Notes: generated from the letters alone by a model not told the origin. Shown: positions 7,735 through 16,938, counted from the stretch's first letter. The stretch is 64,000 bases of DNA from an uncultured Clostridia bacterium (GCA_934278995.1 CAKQWM010000001.1:248001-312000), one strand, 5' to 3'. Made by a program: numbers and translations.

Positions 7735-9588
7735 ATGAAAAACGCGCAACCTGAAACTAAAGATAAAACTTTTAAAACCCTGACGTGTATAGCGTTATAC
7801 TTTTTCTTTGCCGTTTTTGTAATCGGGCTTTTCGTTTTTAATTCCCGTTATCAAAAAATATACCACAGTCCCGAAATAGTAAACGCGACAGCCGACTTTT
7901 CGGGCGTATCGTTAACGGAAAGAAACGTTGCCTGTAACCTTGCGGGGGAGTGGGAATTTTATTATAACAAATGGATCGTTACCGACGGTTACGCAGGTGA
8001 AAAAGACGGATTGATAAAGTTGCCTTCGCTTTGGACTTATAAAGATTACGGAGGAAAAAGACTTCCGAAAACCGGTTACGCTTCGTACAAAATCACCCTT
8101 TATAACGTAGAAGCAAACGAAAGCGTAATAGTATTCAGAAACAACGAAAACTTCGCCTATAGGTCGTTTATTAACGGAAAATTGTGCGTCAGACGCGGTG
8201 AAACTTCAAAAGAACCGTCTTTTGTCAAGGTGAGTAATTACAGCGAGGAGGTTTACCCTTATATCACGGACGGGGGCCCGTTAGAGATAGTTATAGAACT
8301 TTCGGCAACCGATACGGCGGGGCTTAATCTAACGCCTTGGATAGAACATTCAAAAGCAAGTCTCGGTTACGGCACGAGGCTAAGGGCGTTTTCTTACTTT
8401 GCCTTCGGGCTGTCGCTTTGCGCCGTGATAGTCGGCGTTTTGTCTTTCGTGTTCTTTTCGGTAAAAAGAGATTGGACGTCGCCCGCTTTCCTGATTTTTT
8501 TGTTTTTACATCTCGTCGCAAGTAAAGATATGATGTACGTTTTTCCGATTAACTACACGGTATCGGGGACGATACGATTCGTTTCGGCGATTCTTTCTCT
8601 TGCCGTCTTTTTGTTACACCTTGTAAAAAACAATACCGCAATCGGAAAGAAAAAGCTTATAATTACTTTTTCGCTGACCGCCGTATTGAGCGTTCTGACA
8701 GCGATTTTTTACGGAACGCCGCTATGCGCCGTTTTTGCGATAATTTTGTTTACGATTTTTATCGGGTATATTTTCTATATAACGCTGAGGTCGGAATTTT
8801 CCCGTTTGCAAACGGTTGTTTACGGCGTTTTATACAGTTTACTGCTCGGCGTTTTCTGGTTTGAACTTTGCGACTTTTTAGGTTTTTTAGTCTTTGGTAC
8901 CGAATTTATATTCTGTCTGTTACTGATGATAATGCTGGTGTGCTTTTCGGCGCTGTGGCTTTATAAAATTGCCGTAACGGCGCGCGAAATAATGCGCGTA
9001 AACGCTCTTGAAAAACAACTTGCCGTAGAAAAAAATCAAGCGCTTAAAGCCCAAATCAAACCTCATTTTATTTACAATTCGCTTACCGCCATACAGGCGT
9101 GTTACCAAAAAAACGCAGAAGAAGGCGACAAAGCGATCGAAAGGTTCGCAAGGTATTTGCGACTCGTTACCGACAGCGACAAAACGGAACTCGTACCGTT
9201 CGAGGACGAAATCAATAACGTTTTAAATTATTTTGAACTCGAATCTTTACGGCACGGCGACAAAATAAATCTCTTGCTGGACCTTGATTTTACCGATTTT
9301 AAAGTCCCCGTGCTTTCTCTCCAACCGCTCGTGGAAAACGCCGTCAGACACGGTATTTCGGAAAACGAGGGCTTTGTCGAAATCGCTTCGTACAAAAGCG
9401 AAGATTGCGCGATAGTTATCGTCAAAGATAACGGAAAAGGTTTTGACGTAAACAATACTCCGGAAGGCGTCGGGCTTAAAAACACAAAAAAACGATTCGA
9501 TCAATTCGGTTGCGCGGTTCAAATCGATAGTTCTCCTGACGGCACGGTTATCGAAATAAAGATTCCTTTGCGCGAATTTTTATCGTAA
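7735..9588 (+). CDS. Sensor histidine kinase, LytS/YpdA type, 7TM sensor
   Basis: 617 aa. A first membrane helix (about residues 15-37) is followed by an extracellular galactose-binding-like domain (LAGEWEFYY...LPSLWTY...GYASYKI), as in 7TM-DISM sensors, then about seven hydrophobic helices and a cytosolic kinase. The phospho-acceptor is in QIKPHFIYNSL (His near 444), followed by the ATP-binding N-box LVENAVRHG and the glycine box DNGKGFD and GVGLKNTKKR. It should phosphorylate the regulator encoded just downstream. The longest frame starts at 7711, but that ATG lies in the inverted end of the MITE-like element; ATG 7735 has TAAGG nine bases upstream and is preferred. Confidence 0.88.
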   Translation: MKNAQPETKDKTFKTLTCIALYFFFAVFVIGLFVFNSRYQKIYHSPEIVNATADFSGVSLTERNVACNLAGEWEFYYNKWIVTDGYAGEKDGLIKLPSLWTYKDYGGKRLPKTGYASYKITLYNVEANESVIVFRNNENFAYRSFINGKLCVRRGETSKEPSFVKVSNYSEEVYPYITDGGPLEIVIELSATDTAGLNLTPWIEHSKASLGYGTRLRAFSYFAFGLSLCAVIVGVLSFVFFSVKRDWTSPAFLIFLFLHLVASKDMMYVFPINYTVSGTIRFVSAILSLAVFLLHLVKNNTAIGKKKLIITFSLTAVLSVLTAIFYGTPLCAVFAIILFTIFIGYIFYITLRSEFSRLQTVVYGVLYSLLLGVFWFELCDFLGFLVFGTEFIFCLLLMIMLVCFSALWLYKIAVTAREIMRVNALEKQLAVEKNQALKAQIKPHFIYNSLTAIQACYQKNAEEGDKAIERFARYLRLVTDSDKTELVPFEDEINNVLNYFELESLRHGDKINLLLDLDFTDFKVPVLSLQPLVENAVRHGISENEGFVEIASYKSEDCAIVIVKDNGKGFDVNNTPEGVGLKNTKKRFDQFGCAVQIDSSPDGTVIEIKIPLREFLS

Positions 9589-9614
9589 AAACAAGCCTAT
9601 AGGTCGATTATCGC
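9586..9614 (-). repeat. Interspersed intergenic repeat, copy 4
   Basis: On the minus strand: GATAATCGACCTATAGGC then TTGTTTTTAC. It starts on the stop codon of the histidine kinase gene and fills part of the 150-base gap before the regulator. Confidence 0.75.
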
Positions 9615-9738
9615 CCTAAAAACGACTTTTTGAACTTTCGCTTGTATTTTCGGATTTTCGTTTATATCAGGATACGCTCGGAAACGACTAAATGTCATAA
9701 CAAATTTTCTTTCAACAGATTTAAGGACGTATTTATCG

Positions 9739-10527
9739 ATGAGAATAATTATTTTAGACGACGAATTGTCAGCCCTTAACACTTTTTTGCCCCATATACT
9801 CGACGACACGAAAATAGAGTGTCAGATGTTCATGAACGAACCCGTGCGCGCGGTGGAATACGTAAAAAACAACCCCGTGGAGGTTGCTTTTCTCGATATA
9901 AAAATGCCGTCGGCAAACGGAATAGAAGTGGCTAAAAAAATGCTCTTTCATAAGCCCGATATAAAAATAGTTTTTATAAGCGCGTACGCCGAAAACGAGG
10001 AGCGGATAATTAAGGAATTAGACGGAAAAGTGGCGGGCTTTTGCCATAAACCGTACAGGAAAGAAACTCTTTTAAAAATGCTTGCCGATTTTAAAAACCG
10101 ACAAGCGCGTCCGGAAATATTCATAAAAACTTTCGATAGATTCGATTTGTTCGTAAACGGCGTCGCCGTGGATTTTTCATCGAGCAAAGCAAAAGAACTT
10201 CTCGCTCTCTTAGTAGATGCAAGAGGTTCTTACGTAGGGTTGGATGCCGCAATAGAAACCCTTTGGCCGAATAAAAACGTTGATTTAAGCAAGCGACTTT
10301 ACCGCGACGCCGTATCGCGGTTAAGGCTGACTTTAAAGGCCGCCGGCGCCGAAGATCTGGTATCTTTCGAACGCGCGCGCGCCGTCATAAACGTTAAGGC
10401 GGCAACTTGCGACATGTGGAATTGTCTGGAAAGCGGAAGAAAATATTCGGGAAGATATCTTCCGCAATACGGCTGGTCCGTTCTTACCGAAACGATTCTC
10501 GAAAAAGGCAGTCCGTATTTAACGTGA
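9739..10527 (+). CDS. Response regulator, REC plus SARP-like winged helix
   Basis: 262 aa. Residues 1-120 are a receiver domain: ILDDE acidic pocket, phospho-acceptor Asp in FLDIKMP (about residue 53), ISAYAE and the HKPYR lysine. Residues ~130-225 resemble the winged-helix DNA-binding domain of SARP/OmpR-type regulators (FDLFVNGVAVDFSSSKAKEL, then LIETLWPN-like and YRDAVSRLRLTLK). A LytS kinase normally pairs with a LytTR regulator, so this pairing with a SARP-like output is less usual. It is separated from the kinase gene by 150 bases holding an interspersed repeat, so co-transcription is likely but not certain. Confidence 0.85.
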   Translation: MRIIILDDELSALNTFLPHILDDTKIECQMFMNEPVRAVEYVKNNPVEVAFLDIKMPSANGIEVAKKMLFHKPDIKIVFISAYAENEERIIKELDGKVAGFCHKPYRKETLLKMLADFKNRQARPEIFIKTFDRFDLFVNGVAVDFSSSKAKELLALLVDARGSYVGLDAAIETLWPNKNVDLSKRLYRDAVSRLRLTLKAAGAEDLVSFERARAVINVKAATCDMWNCLESGRKYSGRYLPQYGWSVLTETILEKGSPYLT

Positions 10528-10558
10528 ATGGTTTGACTTTTTTATCGGAATGAAGGAT

Positions 10559-10590
10559 AGGGATTCCGTTCGGCATTGCTAATTACCGAA
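10559..10590 (+). repeat. Solo end of the MITE-like element
   Basis: TAGGGATTCCGTTCGGCATT then GCTAATTA resembles both ends of the 7427-7722 element. No partner end is present before the ktrA gene. It is followed by a perfect 14 bp palindrome AACCGCGCGCGGTT (10616-10629). Confidence 0.4.
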
Positions 10591-10633
10591 AAGGCGCCAC
10601 GTGAAAGTCGAATCGAACCGCGCGCGGTTTATC

Positions 10634-11281
10634 CTAAATTTTGAAGCATTTCTGAAGGGCTTTGAATTCGCCGAGTACGTAAAGCGTCATACCGGTCGTA
10701 AGCACTATTTCGGGCGTAACCGACGGATTCATTTTTCCGTTTACCTTTACAGATAAAATGCTGATTTTAAATTTACGTCTGATATCGATTTGCCCGATGC
10801 TTTTGCCTATCCAGTTATTCGGAACGGGGACTTCGAAAATCGAAAGATCGGCGTCGAGTTTGATATAGTCAAGAACGTGGTTGGAACTATATTTAATCGC
10901 CGCCCAGTTGGCAACCTGTTCTTCGGGATAAATAACCTCGTCCGCGCCGTTGCGTAAAAGAAGGCTTTTCTGAACGTCCCTTTCCGCCCGTGCCACAACG
11001 AGTTTTGCGCCGAGTTCCTTCAAGTAGGTGGTGGTAATAAGCGAACCCTGAAAGTCGTTCGATATGGTTACGAAGCAGACGTCGTAGTTATCGACGCCTA
11101 AAGTTTCTAAAAAGTTACGGTTGGTGCCGTCGCCTATTTGAGCGCTCGTTACAAATTCCAGAACGTCGTTGATTCGTTCCTCGTCGCGGTCAACAGCCAT
11201 AATCTGATGACCTAATTCGTTTAGTTTTTCGGCAAGATGTTTGCCGAATCTTCCAAGCCCTATTACTAAAATCGATTTCAT
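10634..11281 (-). CDS. ktrA: Potassium uptake regulatory subunit (KtrA/TrkA, RCK domains)
   Basis: 215 aa. Residues 1-135 form an RCK-N Rossmann domain with the nucleotide loop VIGLGRFG and an acidic AVDRDEE end of the second strand; residues ~135-215 form the RCK-C domain. The protein is the cytosolic ring that binds ATP/ADP and gates the KtrB channel-like transporter. The frame can be read from a GTG overlapping the ktrB stop (11293), but ATG 11281 has GGGGTG nine bases upstream and is the better start. It lies right after ktrB on the same strand, so the two form an operon. Confidence 0.92.
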   Translation of the reverse strand: MKSILVIGLGRFGKHLAEKLNELGHQIMAVDRDEERINDVLEFVTSAQIGDGTNRNFLETLGVDNYDVCFVTISNDFQGSLITTTYLKELGAKLVVARAERDVQKSLLLRNGADEVIYPEEQVANWAAIKYSSNHVLDYIKLDADLSIFEVPVPNNWIGKSIGQIDIRRKFKISILSVKVNGKMNPSVTPEIVLTTGMTLYVLGEFKALQKCFKI

Positions 11282-11289
11282 TTCAAGTT

Positions 11290-12639
11290 TCACCCCACGG
11301 TAATTTTTTCAATGGGAAGTCTTCCTTCCGTCGAATGTTTGTTTGCGACCGCCGCGACAATCAGCGTCATTCCTCCGATACGCCCGATATACATAAGCGC
11401 TATAAGAATAATTTTAGAAGCCGTCTGTAACCCCGGAGTAATGCCGAGCGACAAGCCTACGGTCGCTATTGCCGAAGCCGTTTCATACAGGCAGGTAACG
11501 AACGGCAGATTTTCTATTCTGCTTATTACAAGCGCGCCGCCGACCGAACCTACGAGGTAGATAAGAAGTATTGCAACCGAGGTAAAAACCACCTCTAAAC
11601 TTACTCTGCGTCCTAAAATCTGCGCGTCGCTGCGTCGCTTTATAACTGCGACCATACACATTAAAAGGACGACGAAAGTGGTGATTTTCATTCCTCCCGC
11701 AGTACCGCCGGGCGCGCCGCCGATAATCATAAGTATCGACGTGGTAACAAGCCCCGCTTCGGAAAATTCCGACAAATCGGTAGTGTTAAAACCTGCCGTT
11801 CTCGGCGTTACCGCCTGGAAAAGCGACGCTAAAATCCTGTCGCTTAGCGGAAGAGAGGAATATTCCAGAAAGAAAAATAACGTTGCGGGTATGGTTATCA
11901 GAAAAAACGTCGCAATAATGATTATTTTGCTTTGAAGGCTGTATTTTCTGAACCTTAGTTTGTTGTTTTTCACGTCTTCCCACGTCAGAAAACCGATACC
12001 GCCGATAATTATCAGAAGCATTATAACGACGTTGACGAGCCAGTTGTTTGCGTAAGTGGTGAGGGATGAGAAGGGCTTTCTTACGCCCAAAAGGTCTATC
12101 CCCGCGTTGCAAAACGCCGAAACGGACGTGAATATCGACATCCATAAGCCTTTAAAAAAACCGAAATCTTTTATAAAGACGGGGGAGAGAAGTAGCGCGC
12201 CTGCGCCTTCAAACATAAAAGTTCCTTTTAAAATCAAGCCGGTAAGCCTTACGATACCGCTTATTTTAGGGGCGGAAACAGCGTCCTGCAGAGTGCTTCT
12301 TTGATGAAGCCCTATTTTTTTACCCGCTATAAGCATAAATGCGCCCGCAACGGTAATTACCCCCAAACCGCCTATCTGTATCAACAGCAATATTATAAAT
12401 TGCCCGAAAAGCGACCAATAAGTCCCGGTGTCTCTGACGACAAGCCCCGTAACGCATACGGCGGTTGTCGCCGAAAAAGCCGCGTCGATAAATGGCGTAA
12501 CCTCTCGCGTCTGAGAGGAAATCGGTAACATCAAAAGCAAAGCGCCTACTAAAATTACCACCAAAAAGCCGAGCGCGATTATCTGGAACGAGTTAAGTCG
12601 TATTTTAGGTTTACGTTTCTTTTTAAATGTATAAGTCAT
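11290..12639 (-). CDS. ktrB: Potassium transporter membrane subunit (KtrB/TrkH)
   Basis: 449 aa, with a KRKPKIR cytosolic start and about ten hydrophobic segments arranged as repeated helix-pore-helix units. The first pore loop TTAVCVTGLVV, a second SAFCNAGIDL, a third TPRTAGFNTTDL with GGAPGGTAGG next to it, and a fourth ASAIATVGLSLGIT carry the selectivity-filter glycines. It moves K+ with Na+ across the cytoplasmic membrane and needs the RCK subunit encoded downstream. Promoter at 12675-12703 on the minus strand. Confidence 0.94.
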   Translation of the reverse strand: MTYTFKKKRKPKIRLNSFQIIALGFLVVILVGALLLMLPISSQTREVTPFIDAAFSATTAVCVTGLVVRDTGTYWSLFGQFIILLLIQIGGLGVITVAGAFMLIAGKKIGLHQRSTLQDAVSAPKISGIVRLTGLILKGTFMFEGAGALLLSPVFIKDFGFFKGLWMSIFTSVSAFCNAGIDLLGVRKPFSSLTTYANNWLVNVVIMLLIIIGGIGFLTWEDVKNNKLRFRKYSLQSKIIIIATFFLITIPATLFFFLEYSSLPLSDRILASLFQAVTPRTAGFNTTDLSEFSEAGLVTTSILMIIGGAPGGTAGGMKITTFVVLLMCMVAVIKRRSDAQILGRRVSLEVVFTSVAILLIYLVGSVGGALVISRIENLPFVTCLYETASAIATVGLSLGITPGLQTASKIILIALMYIGRIGGMTLIVAAVANKHSTEGRLPIEKITVG

Positions 12640-12674
12640 AATCCATAACCATAAAAAATACGATTGCTGTCGTG

Positions 12675-12703
12675 ATTATACTACTATTTTTATAAAAAGT
12701 AAA
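12675..12703 (-). promoter_or_regulatory. Predicted promoter of ktrBA
   Basis: On the minus strand: TTTACT, 17-base spacer, TATAAT, about 35 bases before the ktrB start codon. Confidence 0.7.
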
Positions 12704-12787
12704 GCATATTGACGATGAAAACGAACAAGGTAAAAGGCGTTTTCATTTCTTTTTCATCGTTTGGCTGTCAGGTCAAAACCATTTGTC

Positions 12788-12816
12788 TTGACAAAATTTA
12801 CGGGATATAGTATTAT
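12788..12816 (+). promoter_or_regulatory. Predicted promoter of the esterase/ALDH genes
   Basis: TTGACA, 17-base spacer, TATTAT, 65 bases before the ATG at 12882. A short frame TTGCGTCCG to TGA (12849-12878) behind AAGAGGC lies in the leader; I do not call it a gene. Confidence 0.7.
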
Positions 12817-12881
12817 TAACCCGACATAATCTTAGTAAGAGGCAAAAATTGCGTCCGAAAATACGCAGACATCGCTGAAAA

Positions 12882-13796
12882 ATGAGAAAGTACGATATCT
12901 CAAAAGAGTTCGGGTTTTATTCCCGATTTACGCCGCCGATTAACGATCTGACGGTAAAAACGTGGAAAAACATAATTAAAAATTCTTATAAAACGCTGAG
13001 TCGTTACGACGGCATAAGTTACGAAAAAATAGATACGGACGGGTTTTATACGGTTTTTATCAGCCCCGAAACAGAGGAAAAAACCGCTCTGCCGTGCATA
13101 ATATGTTTTCACGGCGGCGCTTTCGTTTTTTTCTCCCATAAAAGCCACTACAAAACAGCTGTAAATTACGTTAAAAATTTAGGCGTCAAAGTTGCTCTCG
13201 TCAATTACCGTACCGCGCCGGAAAATCCGTATCCGACGAGCGAAAACGATTGCAAAACGGCGCTTAAATATATCGTAAGCAATGCAAAAAAACTCTGTAT
13301 AGACGCCGATAAAATCGCCATTGCGGGTGACAGCGCGGGCGGAAATCTTACGGCAAAGGTCGGTCGTTATGCGCGGGCAAACGGAATAAAAATTAAATGT
13401 CAGGCGTATTTTTATCCCGTAACCGATCCGGATGTACAAACGGAATCCAAACGGCTTTTTACCGATACGCCAATGTGGAACAGTGTTTTGAACGAAAAGA
13501 TGTGGCGTTATTATTTTAACGGGAAATCCGCCGATGACGCAGGATACGACAAAATATTTTCTGAAAATTTCAATCTGTCCGATGCGCCCGCATTTATAGA
13601 GGCGTGCGAGTTCGATTGTTTACGCGACGAGGGCAAAGCGCTTTGCAATTATTTCGTATCAAACGACGTAAACGTGGAATTTAACCTCGTCAAAAACGCG
13701 ATGCACGGGTATGAGATCAAAGATACCGAGATAACCCGCAAAGCCTTTTTAAAACGAGTCGATTTTTTCAAAAAACACCTGTTAACGGACTTATAG
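12882..13796 (+). CDS. Alpha/beta hydrolase, acetyl esterase / HSL family
   Basis: 304 aa. The oxyanion-hole motif HGGAF and the nucleophile elbow GDSAGGNL define the hormone-sensitive-lipase group of carboxylesterases. The catalytic Asp is probably in EFDCLRDEG and the His in NAMHGYEI. Such enzymes hydrolyse short-chain acyl esters in the cytosol; no signal peptide is seen. It lies 36 bases before the aldehyde dehydrogenase gene and probably shares a transcript with it. The physiological ester is unknown. Confidence 0.9.
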   Translation: MRKYDISKEFGFYSRFTPPINDLTVKTWKNIIKNSYKTLSRYDGISYEKIDTDGFYTVFISPETEEKTALPCIICFHGGAFVFFSHKSHYKTAVNYVKNLGVKVALVNYRTAPENPYPTSENDCKTALKYIVSNAKKLCIDADKIAIAGDSAGGNLTAKVGRYARANGIKIKCQAYFYPVTDPDVQTESKRLFTDTPMWNSVLNEKMWRYYFNGKSADDAGYDKIFSENFNLSDAPAFIEACEFDCLRDEGKALCNYFVSNDVNVEFNLVKNAMHGYEIKDTEITRKAFLKRVDFFKKHLLTDL

Positions 13797-13832
13797 ACGA
13801 CTTTTTATCAAATTAAAAGGGGATAAATCAAT

Positions 13833-15212
13833 ATGACTAAAAACGAAATAGAAGCGATTGTAAACGCTCAAAGAGAATATTTTTTTTCTTACGACACGCT
13901 CGACGTAAAGAAAAGAAAATTTTATCTTGAAAAATTGAAAAACGAAATAATATCGCGCAAAGAAGAAATTTGCGGGGCTATAAAAAAAGACCTCGGAAAA
14001 TCCTACCGCGAAAGTTATGTGTGCGAGGTAGCCTTAACCCTTTCCGAGATAAATTTTTTACTTAAAAATCTTGATAAACTTACTAAAAAACAGCGCGTTA
14101 AAACGCCTATAGCCCAGTTTTCGGCAAAAAGTTATCGTTTAGCGTCGCCCTACGGCGTCGTTTTGATAATGAGTCCGTGGAACTATCCGTTTTTGCTTTC
14201 TTTCGATCCTTTGGTTGAGGCTTTGGCGGCGGGCAACACGGTCGTTTTAAAACCGAGTAATTACAGCCCCTATACCGACGAAGTTATGATTGATATCATC
14301 TCGAAAGTGTTTCCGAAGAAGCTCGTTGCGGTCGTAACGGGAGGAAGGAATGAAAACGAAGCCCTTTTGGATATCAGATTCGATTATATCTTCTTTACCG
14401 GAAGCAAAACGGTAGGAAAACTCGTTTATCTGAAGGCGTCCGAATATTTAACCCCCGTAACGCTGGAACTCGGAGGAAAATCACCCTGTATAGTAGATAG
14501 CGACGCCGAAATAGCGCTTGCGGCAAAAAGAATAGTCTTCGGCAAGTTTTTAAATTGCGGGCAGACATGCGTCGCACCGGATTACGTAATTGTAAACGAA
14601 AAGGTGAAGGACATACTTTTAAGCGAAATAAAAAAACAGATAGTTTTGCAGTTTTCGAATAATCCCATAGATAACGAAGATTACGGAAAAATCATTACCG
14701 AAAGACACTACGAAAGACTGAAAGGTTTAATAAATAAAGAAAAATTGTATCACGGCGGGAAATTCGACGATAACAAATTAAAAATAGAACCCACCGTTAT
14801 AGCGGACGCAAGTTACTCGGACGAGTGTATGAAAGACGAGATTTTCGGACCGATTCTTCCCGTCATGACTTTTAAAACGATAGACGAGGTTATAAAAAGA
14901 ATAAACGTAAGCGCGTCGCCGCTTGCTTTGTATATATTTACCGAGAACGCAAAAACCGCCGATAAGGTTATGAAAACCTGCCGTTTCGGCGGCGGCTGCG
15001 TAAACGACGTCGTCATTCACCTTGCTACAAGTTATATGCCTTTCGGCGGATTCGGCGAAAGCGGTATTGGTAGTTATCACGGCGTAAAGGGCTTTGAAAC
15101 TTTCAGCCATTATAAATCGATAGTGAATAAAAGCACGAAAATAGATTTAAAATTGCGCTATCAACCGTACAAAAAATCCGACGATAAAATAATAGAAACC
15201 TTCATGAAATAA
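13833..15212 (+). CDS. Aldehyde dehydrogenase (class 3-like)
   Basis: 459 aa, the length of the membrane-associated fatty aldehyde/ALDH3 group. MSPWNYPF and LKPSNYSPYT are the NAD(P)-binding strand motifs, TGSKTVGKLV the cofactor loop, TLELGGKSP the general-base Glu (near 213) and NCGQTCVAPDY the catalytic Cys (about 246). EIFGPILPV and the C-terminal PFGGFGESG are conserved. It oxidises aldehydes to acids with NAD(P)+. AAAAGGGGATAAATCAAT gives a strong ribosome site. A GC-rich terminator follows at 15226. Confidence 0.93.
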   Translation: MTKNEIEAIVNAQREYFFSYDTLDVKKRKFYLEKLKNEIISRKEEICGAIKKDLGKSYRESYVCEVALTLSEINFLLKNLDKLTKKQRVKTPIAQFSAKSYRLASPYGVVLIMSPWNYPFLLSFDPLVEALAAGNTVVLKPSNYSPYTDEVMIDIISKVFPKKLVAVVTGGRNENEALLDIRFDYIFFTGSKTVGKLVYLKASEYLTPVTLELGGKSPCIVDSDAEIALAAKRIVFGKFLNCGQTCVAPDYVIVNEKVKDILLSEIKKQIVLQFSNNPIDNEDYGKIITERHYERLKGLINKEKLYHGGKFDDNKLKIEPTVIADASYSDECMKDEIFGPILPVMTFKTIDEVIKRINVSASPLALYIFTENAKTADKVMKTCRFGGGCVNDVVIHLATSYMPFGGFGESGIGSYHGVKGFETFSHYKSIVNKSTKIDLKLRYQPYKKSDDKIIETFMK

Positions 15213-15225
15213 CGATATAATTTTA

Positions 15226-15270
15226 GCGCCGAGGCGGTTTGATTTTCCGCCTCGGCGCATCGTTTTTATT
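15226..15270 (+). terminator. Rho-independent terminator after ALDH
   Basis: A perfect 12 bp stem GCGCCGAGGCGG with CCGCCTCGGCGC, 9-base loop, then a T-rich tail at 15263-15270. Confidence 0.85.
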
Positions 15271-15283
15271 TTGTTAAAGTATA

Positions 15284-15310
15284 GATAATCGGCTTATAGG
15301 CTGACTTTTG
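15284..15310 (+). repeat. Interspersed intergenic repeat, copy 5
   Basis: GATAATCGGCTTATAGGC then TGACTTTTG, the closest copy to the consensus, just after the ALDH terminator and before a convergent gene. Confidence 0.8.
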
Positions 15311-15409
15311 TCGGCTAAATCACGAATTTAACGTAAGTGGAAAAAGATTTTTAAATAAAAGATACGGGTGAAAAAGTACAAAAAAACCGCTCGGCTTTGA
15401 AAAATCCGT

Positions 15410-15985
15410 TTAGTCGAGTTCGTCGAGAGATTTCGTAAAAGAGGGAAGAACGTTGTCGATGAAATATTTTACTTCCGGCTCGTTTATGGATTTAACGTCT
15501 TTACCGATAGAAGCGTGGGCTTTTTTAAATTCTTTGTTTCCCGCGTTTACTTCGTCGATGCATTTTACGTAAGCGGATATTCTGTCCGCCCATTTCATTA
15601 TTTTATATTCGTCGCTGTCTTTATCGGGTATAAGCGCTTTTTCGTATTCCGCCCTTAAATCTTCGTCAAGGGTATCCAATAATTTTTTGCAGGCGATAAG
15701 TTCCAGGTCCTTATACGCAACGTTGATATCCCGGTTGAAGTATTTTACGGGAGTGGGCAGATCCCCCGTTATTACCTCGCTACATTCGTGATACAAAGCG
15801 TAATTCAAAACTTTTTCGAGATTATAGTTTTTTTCAAATTTTTTATTGCCTATAAGCGCCAGAGCGTGCGCGATAACCGTAACGTCCATGGTGTGTTCCA
15901 TGTCGTTTTCTTCTAACGTAGAGTGCATAAGCGACCAACGCCTTATGTACTTCATTCTTTTTAAATATCCGTAAAAATCGTTCAT
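15410..15985 (-). CDS. yfbR: HD-domain 5'-nucleotidase, YfbR-like
   Basis: 191 aa, matching the ~200 aa YfbR family of deoxyribonucleoside 5'-monophosphatases, which trim dNMP pools in the cytosol. Motifs: RRWSLMHSTLEENDMEHT (first metal His and the following Glu-x-x-x-Glu/His pair), YHECSEVITGDLPTPVKY (the HE and D of the HD fold) and WADRISAYVKC. The longest frame begins at a TTG (16009), but ATG 15985 sits behind GGGAAC at good spacing, so I use it. It is downstream of the carbamoyltransferase-like gene on the same strand, with an interspersed repeat in the gap. Confidence 0.85.
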   Translation of the reverse strand: MNDFYGYLKRMKYIRRWSLMHSTLEENDMEHTMDVTVIAHALALIGNKKFEKNYNLEKVLNYALYHECSEVITGDLPTPVKYFNRDINVAYKDLELIACKKLLDTLDEDLRAEYEKALIPDKDSDEYKIMKWADRISAYVKCIDEVNAGNKEFKKAHASIGKDVKSINEPEVKYFIDNVLPSFTKSLDELD

Positions 15986-16003
15986 AAAAGTTCCCGTAAA
16001 ATT

Positions 16004-16033
16004 AAACAAGTGAGGCTATAAGTCGATTAACGC
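16004..16033 (-). repeat. Interspersed intergenic repeat, copy 6
   Basis: On the minus strand: GTTAATCGACTTATAGCC then TCACTTGTTT. It lies between two reverse-strand genes, just upstream of the yfbR ribosome site. Confidence 0.7.
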
Positions 16034-16041
16034 CGTATTTG

Positions 16042-16938
16042 TTATAAATTATCGGTTAATACGAGTTTTAAAACGCTTGCCAGAACGTAAGCCTTATTTG
16101 CGTATGCGTCGGTGGAAAGGTATCTTTTGTCGTTAATAACCGCTTTATCCGCATCGGTGGAAGATTCTATAAAACCCGCGTGCAGAATAACCGCGTCCGA
16201 CGGAAGAACAAGAAGGTCTTCTTCGGACAATTTATAATCTTCGCCGAAGTCGTTATCGACGTACAAGACGTCGCAATTTTTAATAACCGAAGATAAATCG
16301 GAAGTATAACCGACGCTTTCTTCGCCGTATTTTTCTTTCAAAGCGTAAAGCCCCGTTTCGTAAGGAGAACAAACGGTTACTTTCATTCCGCAAATTAAAA
16401 ACGCGTTAAGCGCGGAGGATTCCGCGCTTGCCTTGCTCAGGCAAACGACGTTAAGTCCGTCGAGTTTTCTTTTTGCTTCGTAAACGGTAAGTACGTCGGA
16501 AAGCGCTATAATCGGACTGCTCAAATAGTTGGCGTTTATTACGGGGGAAAGTTGCTTGCTGAGTTTTGCCGCATCTTCCGATATCGAAGTATCCACGACG
16601 AAAGCGTCTATGCCGAGTTTGGATAAAACCGCCACCGATTCTTTGCCCGATAAAAACTCGTCTATATTACTGCCGCCGATAGGAATCGTCATCGGGTGTC
16701 CGCTCACTTTGTCTATTGCGATTCTGAAAGTGAGTTGAGAAAGACCGAGTCTTTGGTTGGTAATAAGCGCAACGTGAGTTTTTGCGAGCGAACTATCGAT
16801 TTCGCCAACCGATTCGGATATCTTTAACTGTAAAGAAGCATGAAGAATTTCAAAAAGGTCGTCTTTGGTGATTAAGTTCAGGTCAACGAGAGAGTCAAAC
16901 GTTACCCGACCGCTCGGGCGATAAATTTCAAACTTCAT
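16042..16938 (-). CDS. Aspartate/ornithine carbamoyltransferase-like protein, catalytic motif lost
   Basis: 298 aa, the length of the ATCase/OTCase superfamily. Landmarks of the fold are present: an N-terminal LFEILHASLQLK helix like the family DLLxILxLAxxLK; QLTFRIAIDKVSGHPMTI where the family has RTRxSFExAxxxLGGHxI; and SPIIALSDVLTVYE for HPxQALxDxxTIxE, followed by LDGLNVVCLSK as the second-domain start. But the carbamoyl-phosphate motif STRTR is replaced by RLGLSQ, and the HPxQ His and Gln are missing. I infer a non-carbamoylating paralogue. Start 16938 chosen because AAGGAG lies upstream; the longer frame from 16974 lacks a site. Confidence 0.6.
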   Translation of the reverse strand: MKFEIYRPSGRVTFDSLVDLNLITKDDLFEILHASLQLKISESVGEIDSSLAKTHVALITNQRLGLSQLTFRIAIDKVSGHPMTIPIGGSNIDEFLSGKESVAVLSKLGIDAFVVDTSISEDAAKLSKQLSPVINANYLSSPIIALSDVLTVYEAKRKLDGLNVVCLSKASAESSALNAFLICGMKVTVCSPYETGLYALKEKYGEESVGYTSDLSSVIKNCDVLYVDNDFGEDYKLSEEDLLVLPSDAVILHAGFIESSTDADKAVINDKRYLSTDAYANKAYVLASVLKLVLTDNL

